A stretch of 64,000 bases of DNA from AP-15 sp963698995 (GTDB lineage: Bacteria > Pseudomonadota > Alphaproteobacteria > ATCC43930 > CGMCC-115725), in contig CAVOTD010000004.1 of assembly GCA_963698995.1 (NCBI GenBank), forward strand, positions 62,001 to 126,000, read 5' to 3'. Shown here one piece after another: positions 49,826 through 60,079 of this stretch. The translations under genes and the position numbers were made by a program. Every line of letters begins with the position of its first letter. Positions within the stretch are counted from its first letter, which is position 1. A model generated the notes under the pieces. It made no database searches, had not been told where the DNA came from, and saw only the letters and a program-made list of their open reading frames with translations.

Positions 49826-50599
49826 ATGAAAGTTGCGATTCTTGCGGGCGGCATGGGAACGCGTCTTGCCGAAGAAACGGATGCGCGGCCAAAGCCGATG
49901 GTGGAGATCGGCGGCAAACCGATTATTTGGCACATTATGAAGCACTATTCCTTCTACGGAATGAACGAGTTCATCATCGCGCTCGGTTACAAAAAAGACG
50001 CGATCATACGATATTTTCTGGATATGCATTACTTTGGATCGGACCTGACCGTCCGCACCGGTGATGGTTCAATAACGGTTAACGAGCGCCGGGGCGAGCC
50101 CGACTGGATCGTTCATCTAGTCGACACGGGTCCGTTAACCGATACCGGCGGTCGCATCAAGAGACTTGCGCCCCACATTGGCAACTCGACGTTCATGCTG
50201 ACCTGGTGCGACGGTTTGTCAGATGTTGATCTTGAAAAACTCCTGGCATTTCATCGCGCACATGGCAAGCTCGCCACGGTGACTGCGGTCCGTGCACCTG
50301 CGCGGTTCGGATTTCTGAAACTCGATCGCGAGCACGTTAATCGTTTTAGTGAAAAACCGGCCGACGGCGACGGCTGGATTAATGGTGCCTTTTTTGTCCT
50401 GGAGCCGGGCGTCTTTGATTATATCGACGGCGATGCTACGAGCTGGGAACGGGCGTCGATGGTGCAGCTTGCCGCCGACAAACAGCTTGTCGCCTACCGT
50501 CACGGCTCGTTCTGGCAATGTATGGATACATTGCGCGAAAAGCGGTTGCTCAACGAATTATGGAGCCAGGGCGAGGCTCCCTGGAAAACATGGGAGTGA
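49826..50599 (+). CDS. rfbF: Glucose-1-phosphate cytidylyltransferase (RfbF)
   Basis: Makes CDP-glucose from CTP and glucose-1-phosphate, the entry to CDP-deoxy sugars. The intact 257-residue length is standard. The nucleotide-binding motif is MKVAILAGGMGTRLAEETDARPKP with the family lysine. Further landmarks are GGKPIIWHIMKHYSFYG, the acidic TWCDGLSDVD and FWQCMDTLREK at the C-terminus. The ATG at 49826 matches the family start exactly. The next gene (SDR) begins within a few bases of its end, indicating an operon with the C-methyltransferases. Confidence 0.93.
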   Translation: MKVAILAGGMGTRLAEETDARPKPMVEIGGKPIIWHIMKHYSFYGMNEFIIALGYKKDAIIRYFLDMHYFGSDLTVRTGDGSITVNERRGEPDWIVHLVDTGPLTDTGGRIKRLAPHIGNSTFMLTWCDGLSDVDLEKLLAFHRAHGKLATVTAVRAPARFGFLKLDREHVNRFSEKPADGDGWINGAFFVLEPGVFDYIDGDATSWERASMVQLAADKQLVAYRHGSFWQCMDTLREKRLLNELWSQGEAPWKTWE

Positions 50600-50604
50600 G
50601 CGAA

Positions 50605-51681
50605 ATGCGCGTCTTGGTAACTGGACATCGCGGCTACATCGGCAGCGTCCTGGTCGACCGCTTGAAGGCGACCGGCCACGAGGTCGTCGGGGTTGATACC
50701 GAACTCTACGAAGATTGCACGTTTGGCGGCAATAAGGAGAGCGGGATCTCGACGATCAATCGCGATATTCGGGAGCTGTCACCCGCCGACCTCGCGGGCG
50801 TCGACGCAATCGCTCATCTCGCCGGTATCTGCAACGACCCGCTGGGGGATCTGCTGCCGGAGACCACTTACGACATTAACCATGCGGCGACCGTGCGGCT
50901 TGCGCAGATTGGCAAGGCCAGCGGGGTTCGCCGGTTTATCTTCTCCTCTTCATGCAGTGTATACGGCGCCGCCGGACAAGATTGGATCGATGAACATTCC
51001 GAGCCCAATCCGATCACCGCTTACGGGATTTCCAAGTGGAAAGCCGAGGTGGATTTAAGGGAATTGGCCGACACCGGTTTCTCGCCGGTCTTCCTGCGAA
51101 GCGCTACGGCCTATGGCTTTTCGCCTCGCATCCGGTTCGATCTGGTGCTTAACAATCTGACCGCGCACGCCTTTACGAGCGGCAAAGTGCTGCTAAAGAG
51201 CGACGGCATGTCATGGCGTCCGATCGTTCATATCGAGGACATCGGCCGAGCCTTTGTCGCCGCCCTCGAAGCGCCGGCAGAGGTCGTTCATAACGAGATA
51301 TTCAACGTCGGCGTCACAACCGAAAACTATCGCATTCGGGAAATCGCAGGAATAGTCGAGGAGACTGTGCCCGGGTCGCACGTCGAGTTTGCCGCAGGCG
51401 CCGGCCCTGACAAGCGGACCTACCGGGTAGATTGCTCGAAGATCTCTCGTCTGCTGCCTAATTTCAGACCGCAATGGACGGCGCGCCGCGGGGCGCGTGA
51501 CCTGTACAATAGGTATAATGAGCTTGGGCTGGTGCTCGAGGATTTCGAGGGCGCGCGATATCAGCGGCTCGCCTATCTACAGTCGCTGATGGCGCGGGGC
51601 GCTATTGACGGCAATCTGCGCTGGATCGTGCCGATTGCCGGTTTGGAGAGCAACGTCGCACCGGTTCATAAAATGGCCTGA
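50605..51681 (+). CDS. NAD-dependent epimerase/dehydratase (extended SDR), sugar nucleotide
   Basis: A 358-residue extended SDR from the ATG at 50605 (ATG at 50590 is an alternative; a GGAGTGAG site favours the inner one). Motifs are VLVTGHRGYIGSVLVDRL (NAD binding), SSSCSVYGAAG, the canonical YxxxK in ITAYGISKWKAEVD and LRSATAYGFSPRIRFD. It follows RfbF by 5 bases. It probably acts on CDP-glucose or its 4-keto derivative, as a dehydratase, epimerase or reductase. No separate RfbG-type CDP-glucose 4,6-dehydratase is present in the window, so this gene may fill that step. Confidence 0.87.
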   Translation: MRVLVTGHRGYIGSVLVDRLKATGHEVVGVDTELYEDCTFGGNKESGISTINRDIRELSPADLAGVDAIAHLAGICNDPLGDLLPETTYDINHAATVRLAQIGKASGVRRFIFSSSCSVYGAAGQDWIDEHSEPNPITAYGISKWKAEVDLRELADTGFSPVFLRSATAYGFSPRIRFDLVLNNLTAHAFTSGKVLLKSDGMSWRPIVHIEDIGRAFVAALEAPAEVVHNEIFNVGVTTENYRIREIAGIVEETVPGSHVEFAAGAGPDKRTYRVDCSKISRLLPNFRPQWTARRGARDLYNRYNELGLVLEDFEGARYQRLAYLQSLMARGAIDGNLRWIVPIAGLESNVAPVHKMA

Positions 51682-51724
51682 CGCGGCCTGGGTTTATCAC
51701 GCTATCATCGGGGAGCTCTGCGGT

Positions 51725-52920
51725 TTGGAGAACACGATATGTCCTAATTGCAGATCGGTCGGCCGCAGCCACCCGTTCTACGAGGTAGCAGGTGTTCCGA
51801 CCAACAGCTGCCTGCTGGTTGAAGATCGCGCTCGGGCGCTCGCTTTCCCGACCGGCGACATTGTGCTTACGCTTTGTAACGGATGTGGTTTTATATTTAA
51901 CGCGGCCTGGGATTCGGAGCGCACCGTCTATTCTGATCAATACGAGGAGACTCAGGGTTTCTCGCCCACCTTTAATGCATTTAACCACGCCATCGCCGCA
52001 GAGCTCGTCGAAAGCTACGATATTCGCTCCAAGACTGTGCTGGAGATCGGGTGCGGGAAAGGCGAGTTTCTGAGCCTGATCTGCAAGATTGGCGGTAATC
52101 GTGGCATCGGCTATGATCCAAGTTTCGTCCCCGCTCGGCAACAGCTCAGAGCAGGACGTGCGCTTCGTGCGCGAATTCTTCACGGAACAGACCAACGAAG
52201 TCGCGCCCGATCTTCTGTGTTGCAAGATGACACTCGAGCACATCGGGCAAACAAATCAGTTTCTTGCGTCTGTCCGCGCGGTCGCGAATCGCAAAAATTC
52301 GGTCATCTTTTTTCAGGTGCCCGATGTCGAGCGCATCCTGAAGGAGGGCGCGTTTTGGGATGTCTATTACGAGCATTGCTCGTATTTCAGCGCCACTTCG
52401 CTCAAACAAGTGTTTACACGGAACAGGGTTTGCGGTACAGAGGGTGTGGACTGGGTATGATGACCAGTACTTGATGATTGTAACGAGCCCGGCAGAGTTC
52501 GGATCTGATTTCCCATCCGATGACGCCGACGGTGTAGCGGCGATCATCGACATGTGCGGCAGCTTTGCCGCCGCCGCGGCGCGCAGCCGCGCAGGGTGGC
52601 TCACTCGGCTTCGCAACTGGGCGGCGACCGGCCAGCGCACGGTTCTCTGGGGCTCCGGATCGAAGGCCGTCGCATTTCTGACAACGCTCGGACTGCATGA
52701 CGAGGTCGAGCATGTGGTCGACATCAATCCTTACCGCGTCGGCAAGTTCCTGCCGGGAACCGGCCAGAAGATTGTGGCGCCGGCGTTTCTGCGCGAATGC
52801 CGTCCCGATAACGTAATTGTCATGAACCCGATATACCGTGACGAGGTCGAGCGGGAACTCGCACGTCAGCGCTGTGAGCCTCGAGTTTACACGATCCTCG
52901 ACTTCGAGCCGGAGCGGTAA
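51725..52920 (+). CDS. Sugar C-methyltransferase paralogue A (zinc-binding N-terminus), two frameshifts
   Basis: A SAM-dependent C-methyltransferase of the type acting on keto-deoxysugar nucleotides (Methyltransf_13/11/14 architecture). A TTG at 51725 after GGGGAG opens ENTICPNCRSVG. CPNC and LCNGCGFIF form the zinc site. The SAM motif is TVLEIGCGKGEFLSL, and the C-terminal domain has TVLWGSGSKAVAFLTTLGL. Frames change near 52140 and near 52418, each explained by one extra base. The second is confirmed by alignment to the neighbour: TGFAVQRVWTGYDDQYLMIV against CGFAASDVRERFGGQFLTIE. About 398 residues. It follows the SDR directly. Confidence 0.83.
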
Positions 52921-53036
52921 TATAGAAGCGAGGCTCGAGACCGGTTGTCTCGTTTGCGAAACCGTCCCGAGCGACTGAAGTAGGCGCTTGACGCGCCCCC
53001 CGAATGATCGAATCCGCTGTTACGGAATGATTATAC

Positions 53037-54254
53037 ATGCTGACACTGGCGTCCGAATGCCCTGTGTGTGCTTCTCCCACGATCTTTCCAGTCGTCGATC
53101 TGCCGCCCGTTCCGATTGACACATGTCGGATGTGGCCTTCTCGGGCGAGAGCGCAGTCAGCGCAAAAGGCACCCCTCGTCCTCAGCTGCTGTCACGATTG
53201 TAGTCACATTTTCAATCGCGCTTACGAGGATGACCTCGTGGATTACGAGGATGAGTACGAAAACTCGCAAATGTTTTCGCCTCGATTTCGACGATATGCC
53301 GAAGAGCTATCAGACCAGCTGATCGCGACGTACGGCTTGCGCAACAAACATATTGTCGAGATAGGCGGCGGAAAAGGAGACTTCCTGCGCATTATCTGCG
53401 ATCGTGGTAATAATCTTGGTGTCAGCTTCGGTCCAAGCTACAAGCCCGAGCCTGGTGATGACATACCTTCCAATGTCCGCTTTGTCGCCGATTATTACAC
53501 GGCGACGTATGCAAGCGAATCGGCAGATTTGATCATCTGTCGCCATGTACTCGAGCATTTTCGTAAGCCACGCGAACTTATAACGACAGTGCATGAAGCG
53601 ATCGGCGATCGGAGAAATTTGTTCGTCTATTTTGAAGTGCCGAACGGAAGCTTTATCGTACGCGAACAGGTATGCTGGGAGTTCATTTACCAACATTGTT
53701 CCTACTTTACCGAGAAATCGCTTGTAACGCTCTTCGCGGAATGCGGCTTTGCGGCGAGCGACGTTCGAGAGAGATTTGGCGGGCAATTTTTGACAATCGA
53801 AGCCCATACGGTATCAGACGATCCGATGGCCAGAAAAAACCGCCGGTGCGGAGGCGAGGCGACCGAAGCCTCGGAGGCGACAACGGCCTGGTGTGAGGCC
53901 ATCGGCCCGGCATTCAGTGAATGCCTGGCTGACTGGACCAGTTATCTTGAGCAACAGCGAGTGAGGGGTCGACGCATTGTTGTATGGGGCGCCGGAGCGA
54001 AGGCGGTAACCTTTCTTAACGTTGTCGATCCGGCCGGATCGACCATCTCGCACGTCGTCGATGTCAATCCTCGAAAAGCAGGACGCTTTGTCGCCGGTTC
54101 GGGTCAGGAAATTATCAAGCCGACTGCCCTAAGAGAGTTGCGTCCCGACATCATCGTTTTGATGAATCCTATTTACCGGGAGGAAATCGGCTCGGCGGTT
54201 CAGGCGCTTGGTCTCGATCCCGAGCTGTTAGTCGGCTTAAACACACGAAACTAG
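53037..54254 (+). CDS. Sugar C-methyltransferase paralogue B
   Basis: The intact copy of the family, 405 residues. The N-terminal zinc-binding region has ECPVCASPT and LSCCHDCSHIFN. The SAM-binding core is HIVEIGGGKGDFLRII, followed by LIICRHVLEHFRKPRELI. The C-terminal Rossmann-like domain has RIVVWGAGAKAVTFLNVVDP and DIIVLMNPIYREEI, both shared closely with paralogue A. Proteins of this architecture (TylC3, EvaC, NovU type) put a methyl group on a ring carbon of a 3- or 4-keto sugar nucleotide. It is 116 bases downstream of paralogue A. Confidence 0.88.
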   Translation: MLTLASECPVCASPTIFPVVDLPPVPIDTCRMWPSRARAQSAQKAPLVLSCCHDCSHIFNRAYEDDLVDYEDEYENSQMFSPRFRRYAEELSDQLIATYGLRNKHIVEIGGGKGDFLRIICDRGNNLGVSFGPSYKPEPGDDIPSNVRFVADYYTATYASESADLIICRHVLEHFRKPRELITTVHEAIGDRRNLFVYFEVPNGSFIVREQVCWEFIYQHCSYFTEKSLVTLFAECGFAASDVRERFGGQFLTIEAHTVSDDPMARKNRRCGGEATEASEATTAWCEAIGPAFSECLADWTSYLEQQRVRGRRIVVWGAGAKAVTFLNVVDPAGSTISHVVDVNPRKAGRFVAGSGQEIIKPTALRELRPDIIVLMNPIYREEIGSAVQALGLDPELLVGLNTRN

Positions 54255-54294
54255 GCGGCGGCTCTCACCGTCGTCTATGTTGGAGAGATCTGAA

Positions 54295-55594
54295 ATGGGT
54301 ATCGCAAATTGCCGATCGTGCGGAGGCAACGACCTGCGCGTTATCCTCGATCTCGGATCGCAGCCGGTAGCGAATGCACTGCTCGGCCGAAGGAGAACTC
54401 AGCCGCCCGGAGGCGAGATACCCGCTGGCTGTCGCATTTTGCCCGGCATGCGCGTTACTGCAAGTGACGGAAACCGTGCCGGCGGACGTCCTTTATCGGC
54501 GTGACTACCCGTATTTCTCCTCGTCTTCGCCCGCGCTGCTGAAGCATTCGGCCGAACATGTCGAAGCGCTGGCTCGCAGATACAAGCTCGGCCCGCACAG
54601 TCTCGTCGTAGAGGTTGCCAGCAATGACGGGTACCTCCTCCGCAACTTCGTCGAACGCGGGATTGGCTGCCTTGGCATCGATCCGGCGGACGGGCCCGCA
54701 GCGCGGGCAAACGCGATTGGAGTGCCAACGCTTCACGATTTCTTCGGGTCGCGATGCGGCGAAAAGCTGGCAAGCGAGGGGAAACTCGCAGACGTCATGA
54801 TCGCCAACAACGTGGTCGCTCATGTCGACGATATCAATGATTTTGTCGCCGGATTCGCGCGTCTTCTGAAACCGACGGCGTCGCGGTCTTTGAATTCGCT
54901 TACGCTTTGGATATGATCGAACATTGCGAGTTCGATACGATTTACCATGAACACCTGTTCTACCACACGCTGCACGGGCTGACGCCGCTGTTCAAGCGGC
55001 ACGGACTGTACTTGAATGATGTCGAGCGGCTGCCAATTCACGGGGGCTCGTTGCGGTTGACGGTAAGCCGAATCACCCGCACGGTCGCCGGAACTCGATG
55101 CAGCTGTTTGCTCACGAGGCAGCGCTGGGGTCGATAAGGTGTCGTTCTATAACGATTTCGCCGACCGGGTCAGGGCACTTCGCGATGCGCTTGCCGCCCT
55201 GCTCGTCGCCGAGCGAACCAAAGGGAAGCGGATCGCGTGCTACGGCGCCGCCGCAAAGGGCGCGACGATGGTGAATTATCTCGATCTCGGTGACGGGTTT
55301 TTCGAGTTCGTGGCGGACGCCAACGCTTATAAGCAGGGTAAATACATGCCCGGTCAGCACATCCCGATTCGTCATCCGGATCAATTGGTGACGGACCAGC
55401 CGGACTATGTATTGCTGCTGGTATGGAATTTCGCCGGTGAGGTGATGCGCCAGCAGGCCGCCTATCGCCAACGCGGCGGCAGCTTCATCATCCCGGTTCC
55501 TGAACCCTGTATCGTACCGCCGGGAGCGCGGATCGATGACACACAGTTTGCGATTTTCCCAGGCCGAGATCCGGTCGCTCCGGTTGCCCCATAG
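54295..55594 (+). CDS. Sugar C-methyltransferase paralogue C (EvaC/NovU-like), several frameshifts
   Basis: The third methyltransferase of this architecture, closer to EvaC/NovU. The ATG at 54295 follows GGAGAG. Pieces in order are ANCRSCGGNDLRVILDLGSQ, then (extra base near 54382) ARYPLAVAFCPACALLQV and VVEVASNDGYLLRNFVERGI, then (missing base near 54880, GG for GGG) VAVFEFAYALDMIEHCEFDT with YHEHLFYHTLHGL, then (probably two missing bases, near 55090 and 55130) KVSFYNDFADRVRAL and IACYGAAAKGATMVNY to 55594. About 433 residues when repaired. The number of lesions makes this the most doubtful member; it may be a real pseudogene. Confidence 0.78.
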
Positions 55595-55757
55595 CAAAGG
55601 GACGGGACCGAACAATTACCGGCAGGCCGAAATCTGGAGGTAACCAAACACGGCCCTTGGTGCGACCGCCGGCCTGTTAGCTGTCGCGCCAAGCCGCTGT
55701 ATTTTGGTTAACGCAAGTAAGTCGCATCTCCGATAGATATCTAAGATGTGTTTTTGT

Positions 55758-55763
55758 TATAAT
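55758..55763 (+). promoter_or_regulatory. Candidate -10 box (TATAAT) upstream of the PhyH-like gene
   Basis: A perfect TATAAT at 55758-55763 lies 45 bases before the next start codon in an AT-rich stretch. The -35 region (near 55735) is poor, so the promoter call is tentative. An AAGGAGGGG ribosome site follows at 55795-55803. Confidence 0.4.
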
Positions 55764-55807
55764 GCGCAAACGAGGATGATAAGGTGCCACCATCAAGGAG
55801 GGGCTCC

Positions 55808-56744
55808 ATGACCGGCGTGTTCTTTGACCCACTGCGGAACGACGAAGCATGGCGCAATATGATTTACGATGGCAACATCATCATTTTGTCGCCGACGCCA
55901 GAAATGCTCGCTTTGGTTGAGCACACGCGCAGCATGATCGAGGAGGCCTTCGCCCCGCTCGATCCGCAACGGGTTCATGAGACCTTGGCCGTCGAACGGT
56001 GCGTTGAAATCCTCTCGGTGCTAAAGCCGAGTTATATCCATCACCCCCGAACGAAAGAGCTCATTCAACGCGTCCTGAGTGCCTTTGGCTGCTCCGCCGA
56101 AAAGACCTACCAGGACGTGCCGCGCCTGCGTTGTGCCTTTCCCAAAGACTATCTTACGACGGGCATTGCCTACGCCCACCATCCCCACCGCGATACCTGG
56201 TATTCGGCACCAATGTGTCAATTCAATTGGTGGGCGCCGATGTACGAATTCGTCTCGGAGAATGGAATGGCCTTTCATCCGCGTTACTGGAACCGAGGCG
56301 TCAAGAATGGATCACGCGATTTTAATTACTACCGATGGAATGCCGAGAGCCGGAAGAATGCGGCGCAGCACATAGGCCGGGATACCCGCGTCCAACCGCA
56401 CGCGGAGGAACCGCTGGAACTCGAGCCGGAAGTGCGCTTTGTCGTCGCCGCCCGGCGGCGTCATCGTCTTTTCGGGAGCGCAGCTTCATTCGACGGTGCC
56501 GAACACCACCAATGTGGTGCGCTGGAGCATCGACTTTCGCACGATCAACATTGATGACGTTGTCGGCAAACGCGGCGCGCCAAACACCGACAGCGCTTCG
56601 ACGGGCACGTCGTTGCGCGACTTCCTGCGGGTCGCCGATTTTGCCGCGATCCCCGAGAACATCGTTGCGGCGTATGACGACGGCGTACCGACGGGTGGGG
56701 TGGCCGTCTTCAAGCCCGAGATCGAAGGCGCATCGGCGGCCTGA
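55808..56744 (+). CDS. Phytanoyl-CoA dioxygenase (PhyH)-like Fe(II)/2-oxoglutarate oxygenase, one frameshift
   Basis: A cupin-fold non-haem iron oxygenase, about 312 residues. The ATG at 55808 is preceded by AAGGAGGGG. The metal site HxD is visible in YAHHPHRDTWYSAPMCQFNW (near residue 130), and the distal His plus 2-oxoglutarate Arg in QLHSTVPNTTNVVRWSIDFR. The first frame breaks near 56445. One extra base restores PPGGVIVFSGAQLHST and the end at 56744. PhyH-like enzymes hydroxylate small metabolites or sugars, and this one could oxidise the methylated sugar or another glycan building block. Substrate is unknown. Confidence 0.82.
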
Positions 56745-56790
56745 CAGTGCAAACGGCGCGATCAGGTGCGGCAAGGGAGGCCCGAGTTTG

Positions 56791-57793
56791 ATGAGTTCCG
56801 AACCACTTCTAAGCATTGGATTATTTGTGTACAACGGCGAACGCTTCCTGGAGAAGACGCTTCGACTCGATATTGAGTCAGACATTTACGGATTTCGAGC
56901 TGATTATTTCGGACAATGCGTCGATCGACCGCACGGCCGAGATCTCGCAAGCCTATGCCGGCCGCGACCGCCGCATCAGCTATTATCGAAATGAGAAGAA
57001 CATGGGCGCCGGTTGGAATTTGCGCCGCGTTTACGAGCTAGCCACCGGCAAGTATTTCAAGTGGGCGGCCGCCGATGATCTGTTAGAGCCAGAATTTCTG
57101 GACCGGTGTATCGAGGCCCTCGAGCGCGATGCCGGCTGCGTGGTGGCGTACGCCAAGACAAAAGAAATCGATGAAAACGGCGGGTTTATCAAGAATTACG
57201 TCACCCCGATGAAGGCTGATATGAATGATCCCGTCGCACGCTTTCGGGAAATGCTGCCTGGTCACATGTGCTATCAGATCTTTGGCGTGATGCGAATGTC
57301 TGCCCTGCGCCAGCTTCCGCCGCAAGGCAGTTATGTCAATAGCGACGGGGTGTTGCTGGCGCAAATGTCGTTGCTCGGTCGGTTCTACGAAGTGCCCGAA
57401 TATCTTTTCATTAGCCGACGCCATGACGGACAATCCTCAACAATCCTTCCGGTCCGCGTCACACAACCGCGCTTCCGGCTGACCAATCGGCACTGCACCC
57501 TTCCGTGCCCTGAGTGGTGGGATCCGGCGAAGACCCGAGCCATAACATTTCCTGAGTTTCGCCAATTGAACGAATTTTTTATGTCGATCTATCGGGTACC
57601 GCTTGGCGTGCGACAGAAACTCCGTTGTTATTTCCTGTTGTTGCCGTGGATCAAGACACACATTAGATACATGTTGAAGGATTTGCTGATTGCGGCCGAT
57701 CAGGTGATTTACAATCTACAAGTTCCGAAGCCAAAATCAGCCGATTTAACTCCGGAAACGAGCGCGCTTGAAAGCAAGTCATCGAGCTTTTAA
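56791..57793 (+). CDS. GT2-family glycosyltransferase, one frameshift
   Basis: A family-2 inverting glycosyltransferase of about 333 residues. The ATG at 56791 follows a GGGAGG about 12 bases upstream. The start PLLSIGLFVYNGERFLEKTL lies in one frame. Near 56865 an extra base shifts to DSILSQTFTDFELIISDNAS, with YYRNEKNMGAGWNLRRVYEL and the metal-binding FKWAAADDLLEPEFLDRCIE after it. NSDGVLLAQMSLLGRF corresponds to the acceptor region. It is the last gene of this plus-strand run and lies 46 bases after the PhyH-like gene. Confidence 0.86.
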
Positions 57794-57837
57794 CGAGCCA
57801 TTCTGAATTATTCAATTCGGCAGCGGCATCAGGTGAA

Positions 57838-57863
57838 GGCCACGTCCGCTGGCCGTCGTGGCC
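57838..57863. terminator. Hairpin between convergent genes, candidate bidirectional terminator
   Basis: GGCCACG (57838-57844) and CGTGGCC (57857-57863) form a perfect 7-bp stem with a 12-base loop. It sits between the converging GT2 and outer-membrane genes and touches the latter's stop codon. No long T run is present on either side. Confidence 0.5.
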
Positions 57864-59317
57864 TAAAACTGTGTGCCAAGCCGAAGCATCACAATGTTTT
57901 GAGTAAACGAGGATGCGGCAAGCGAGGAACTGCGTTGTTGGTAGGCAAAGCTGCCACCCAGGAAGAGGTGTCGGTTTACCAAATACCTTAAGCCGGCACC
58001 CGCGGTGAAGACATTATCGGTCCGGGAAATGCCCTGGAAGCTGTCGTTTTCATAGGACGCATTAACGTTCACCAGAAGGTTGCGTAAGAGCTCATGATCG
58101 CCATTGACGGAGAAGGTCGACGCTAGATAGCCGTTGCCGGCGGTCCCGGCCGTCGCGACGACTGTCCCGCCGTTGGAGGGGGTGCCTGTGATAGCCGACC
58201 GCACGCCTCTGAAAATGAGTGTATCGAGTGGAGTGACGTTCCACACCAGTCGGCCGCCATAGTCGGCGTTAGAGGTGGAGCCGAGGCCCGATGCAAAATT
58301 CTGGGTGAGATATCCAACATAGACATCGCCATAAATGATATGCCTGGGAAGGATTTGCAGGCCGACGTCGACGCGATACAATTTGGAATTAGGGCGCACT
58401 CCTCCGGGTATCGTACGCCAGTAATTGTAAAGGCTGCCGCTGGCACGGACATAGCCAAGATAATCCGGCACAAGCTCATAGTTAGCGCGAAGCGCCGCCT
58501 CAGAGACTGTTACATCTGAGGAACTCTGCGGCGATACGCCGCCGCCAATGAGCGGTACGGCGTTGTATTGCACCGATTCGGAAGCGACATCGATTTGATA
58601 GGAGAAGCGTCGGAGTCCCTGCTGATAGCCCGCTCTCGCGAGATAGTCCCAATACGTCACCGGTTGAGCAATGTTGCCGAAAGCATTGGGCGTCCCGATG
58701 GGCGAACTGGGAGAACCGTAGGCTATGTTCTGATGCGCCACCTGCGCGCTGCCGTGAAACGAACTCCCCTGGGTTACGTCGAGCGTTCCGTCGACGCTGA
58801 GGTAGCCGTCCTGGGTGTTTTGCGCCGGGTGGTCGGCATAAACCTGCACGACTGAGTTACCGTGGAAATTCAAGCTATTCCGTGGAAAGATGGACAGCAG
58901 ATCGAAACCCGGCTGAAAGGCAGTAATCAGGTCGTAGATGGCACCCTTGTTGGTCGCGAAGATGTTGCTGTTGTAGGATTCGTCGAGTTCGGCCCGCGGG
59001 AACCAAAAGAAGTCACCGACACGTAGCCCGATTGGATCAAACTCCGGGCGTGCCCGTTCGATCACGGTCTGCCCCGCGTAGGTCGGCTGCTCTCCCGGGG
59101 GACCCGGTAATTGCGGGGCGGTGGGCGGCGCCGGACTGGGCAGCAGCAGCAGCGGTTCAGTGATCTGGGCAACCGCGCTGAGCGGCAGCAGACCGACGAT
59201 GCAGAATAGCGCGAGGCCGGTCTTCAGCCTTGCGACGAGGCTGGCAAACCGGATGCTTCGGTCGGGCACGGCCACGAGCGGTCGGTCGGTCTTCGCTGAA
59301 CGGTATCTCGGCGTCAT
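57863..59317 (-). CDS. Outer-membrane beta-barrel protein of the exopolysaccharide locus
   Basis: A 484-residue exported protein from the ATG at 59317, 4 bases after the VanZ gene; a longer frame opens upstream but overlaps VanZ. A signal peptide spans about residues 28-52 and ends LPLSAVAQ. A proline-rich linker follows, and then alternating amphipathic strands with many aromatic residues (for example LFLGGSFAYQQRSSSLAASS), ending in the sequence RLGTQF with a C-terminal Phe as in BAM substrates. The type is common in alphaproteobacterial EPS clusters, where it may help export or anchor the polymer. Function is inferred from context. Confidence 0.78.
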   Translation of the reverse strand: MTPRYRSAKTDRPLVAVPDRSIRFASLVARLKTGLALFCIVGLLPLSAVAQITEPLLLLPSPAPPTAPQLPGPPGEQPTYAGQTVIERARPEFDPIGLRVGDFFWFPRAELDESYNSNIFATNKGAIYDLITAFQPGFDLLSIFPRNSLNFHGNSVVQVYADHPAQNTQDGYLSVDGTLDVTQGSSFHGSAQVAHQNIAYGSPSSPIGTPNAFGNIAQPVTYWDYLARAGYQQGLRRFSYQIDVASESVQYNAVPLIGGGVSPQSSSDVTVSEAALRANYELVPDYLGYVRASGSLYNYWRTIPGGVRPNSKLYRVDVGLQILPRHIIYGDVYVGYLTQNFASGLGSTSNADYGGRLVWNVTPLDTLIFRGVRSAITGTPSNGGTVVATAGTAGNGYLASTFSVNGDHELLRNLLVNVNASYENDSFQGISRTDNVFTAGAGLRYLVNRHLFLGGSFAYQQRSSSLAASSFTQNIVMLRLGTQF

Positions 59318-59321
59318 CGTA

Positions 59322-59690
59322 TCACAAGACGTCCGAATATGCGCTCTTCGCGGGGCGCCGCGCGACAAGCGCTGCGACAAAGCCGCCGCAAGACGCTCCG
59401 AGCGTCGATGCCGCAAAATCCGCGGTTGACGGATGCCGGCCCGGTGAAAAATGTTGGAGGTATTCCAAAATGCCGGCATATATCCAGAATGAGCCGATGA
59501 TCCGGACAGCACTTCGCCGTCGATACCCAACTATTGCGATGACCGCCGATCCGGCGTAAGCGACGAAATGCTCGAGCTGGCCGGGCATTCCGGTGCGCAC
59601 CATATTTTGCGCCGGCAGTAACGAGAGGACGGCGAGAAGTATGATGCAGTACCAAGCGAGAACGCGAAAGGATGTCTGGACGATGTGCAT
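59322..59690 (-). CDS. VanZ-family membrane protein
   Basis: A 122-residue protein with four predicted membrane helices. Family features are LLPAQNMVRTGMPGQLEHFV after helix 1 and STADFAASTLGASCGGFVAA near the end. VanZ-like proteins occur in exopolysaccharide clusters of alphaproteobacteria with unclear roles. It sits directly upstream of the outer-membrane barrel gene (4-base gap), so the two are probably co-expressed. Confidence 0.8.
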   Translation of the reverse strand: MHIVQTSFRVLAWYCIILLAVLSLLPAQNMVRTGMPGQLEHFVAYAGSAVIAIVGYRRRSAVRIIGSFWIYAGILEYLQHFSPGRHPSTADFAASTLGASCGGFVAALVARRPAKSAYSDVL

Positions 59691-60079
59691 CGGCTAACGT
59701 TATCAATTGTGAAGCATTTGGCAATCCCCTCTCGCCTCGTGTCGTCGCTGCCGGCCCGATTCTCTGGGGATAGGCCGGGCTGCCGGGTCTAAGGCGAGCG
59801 GCGTTTCAAGATCGGGAGCCAGTTTTCTGCCGAGATCTGGTCGCGGCGGGCGCGGCGGCAAGGCGACGAGCCGGTTGTTGACGAAACCTGCGGGACGCCC
59901 GAGCGAAATAGCGGCTCCGGAGGTTCGAGCGAATCGCTCCGCCCCGTCCTGTTGCAAGAGCGGGGAAGCAAGCGGCGGGGAGCGGCCGGAAAAGCGCCGG
60001 AATAGGCGAGTCGGCGGCCCTCCCGCCCCCGGATATAACGTCTCTATTGGATGTCATGCTATGATCGGAGGGCGACATC
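59691..60079. promoter_or_regulatory. Divergent intergenic region between VanZ and the export lipoprotein gene
   Basis: About 390 bases without a supported gene. It must hold promoters in both directions. A strong GGAGGG site (60067-60072) serves the plus-strand gene. No operator repeats were recognised. Confidence 0.4.
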
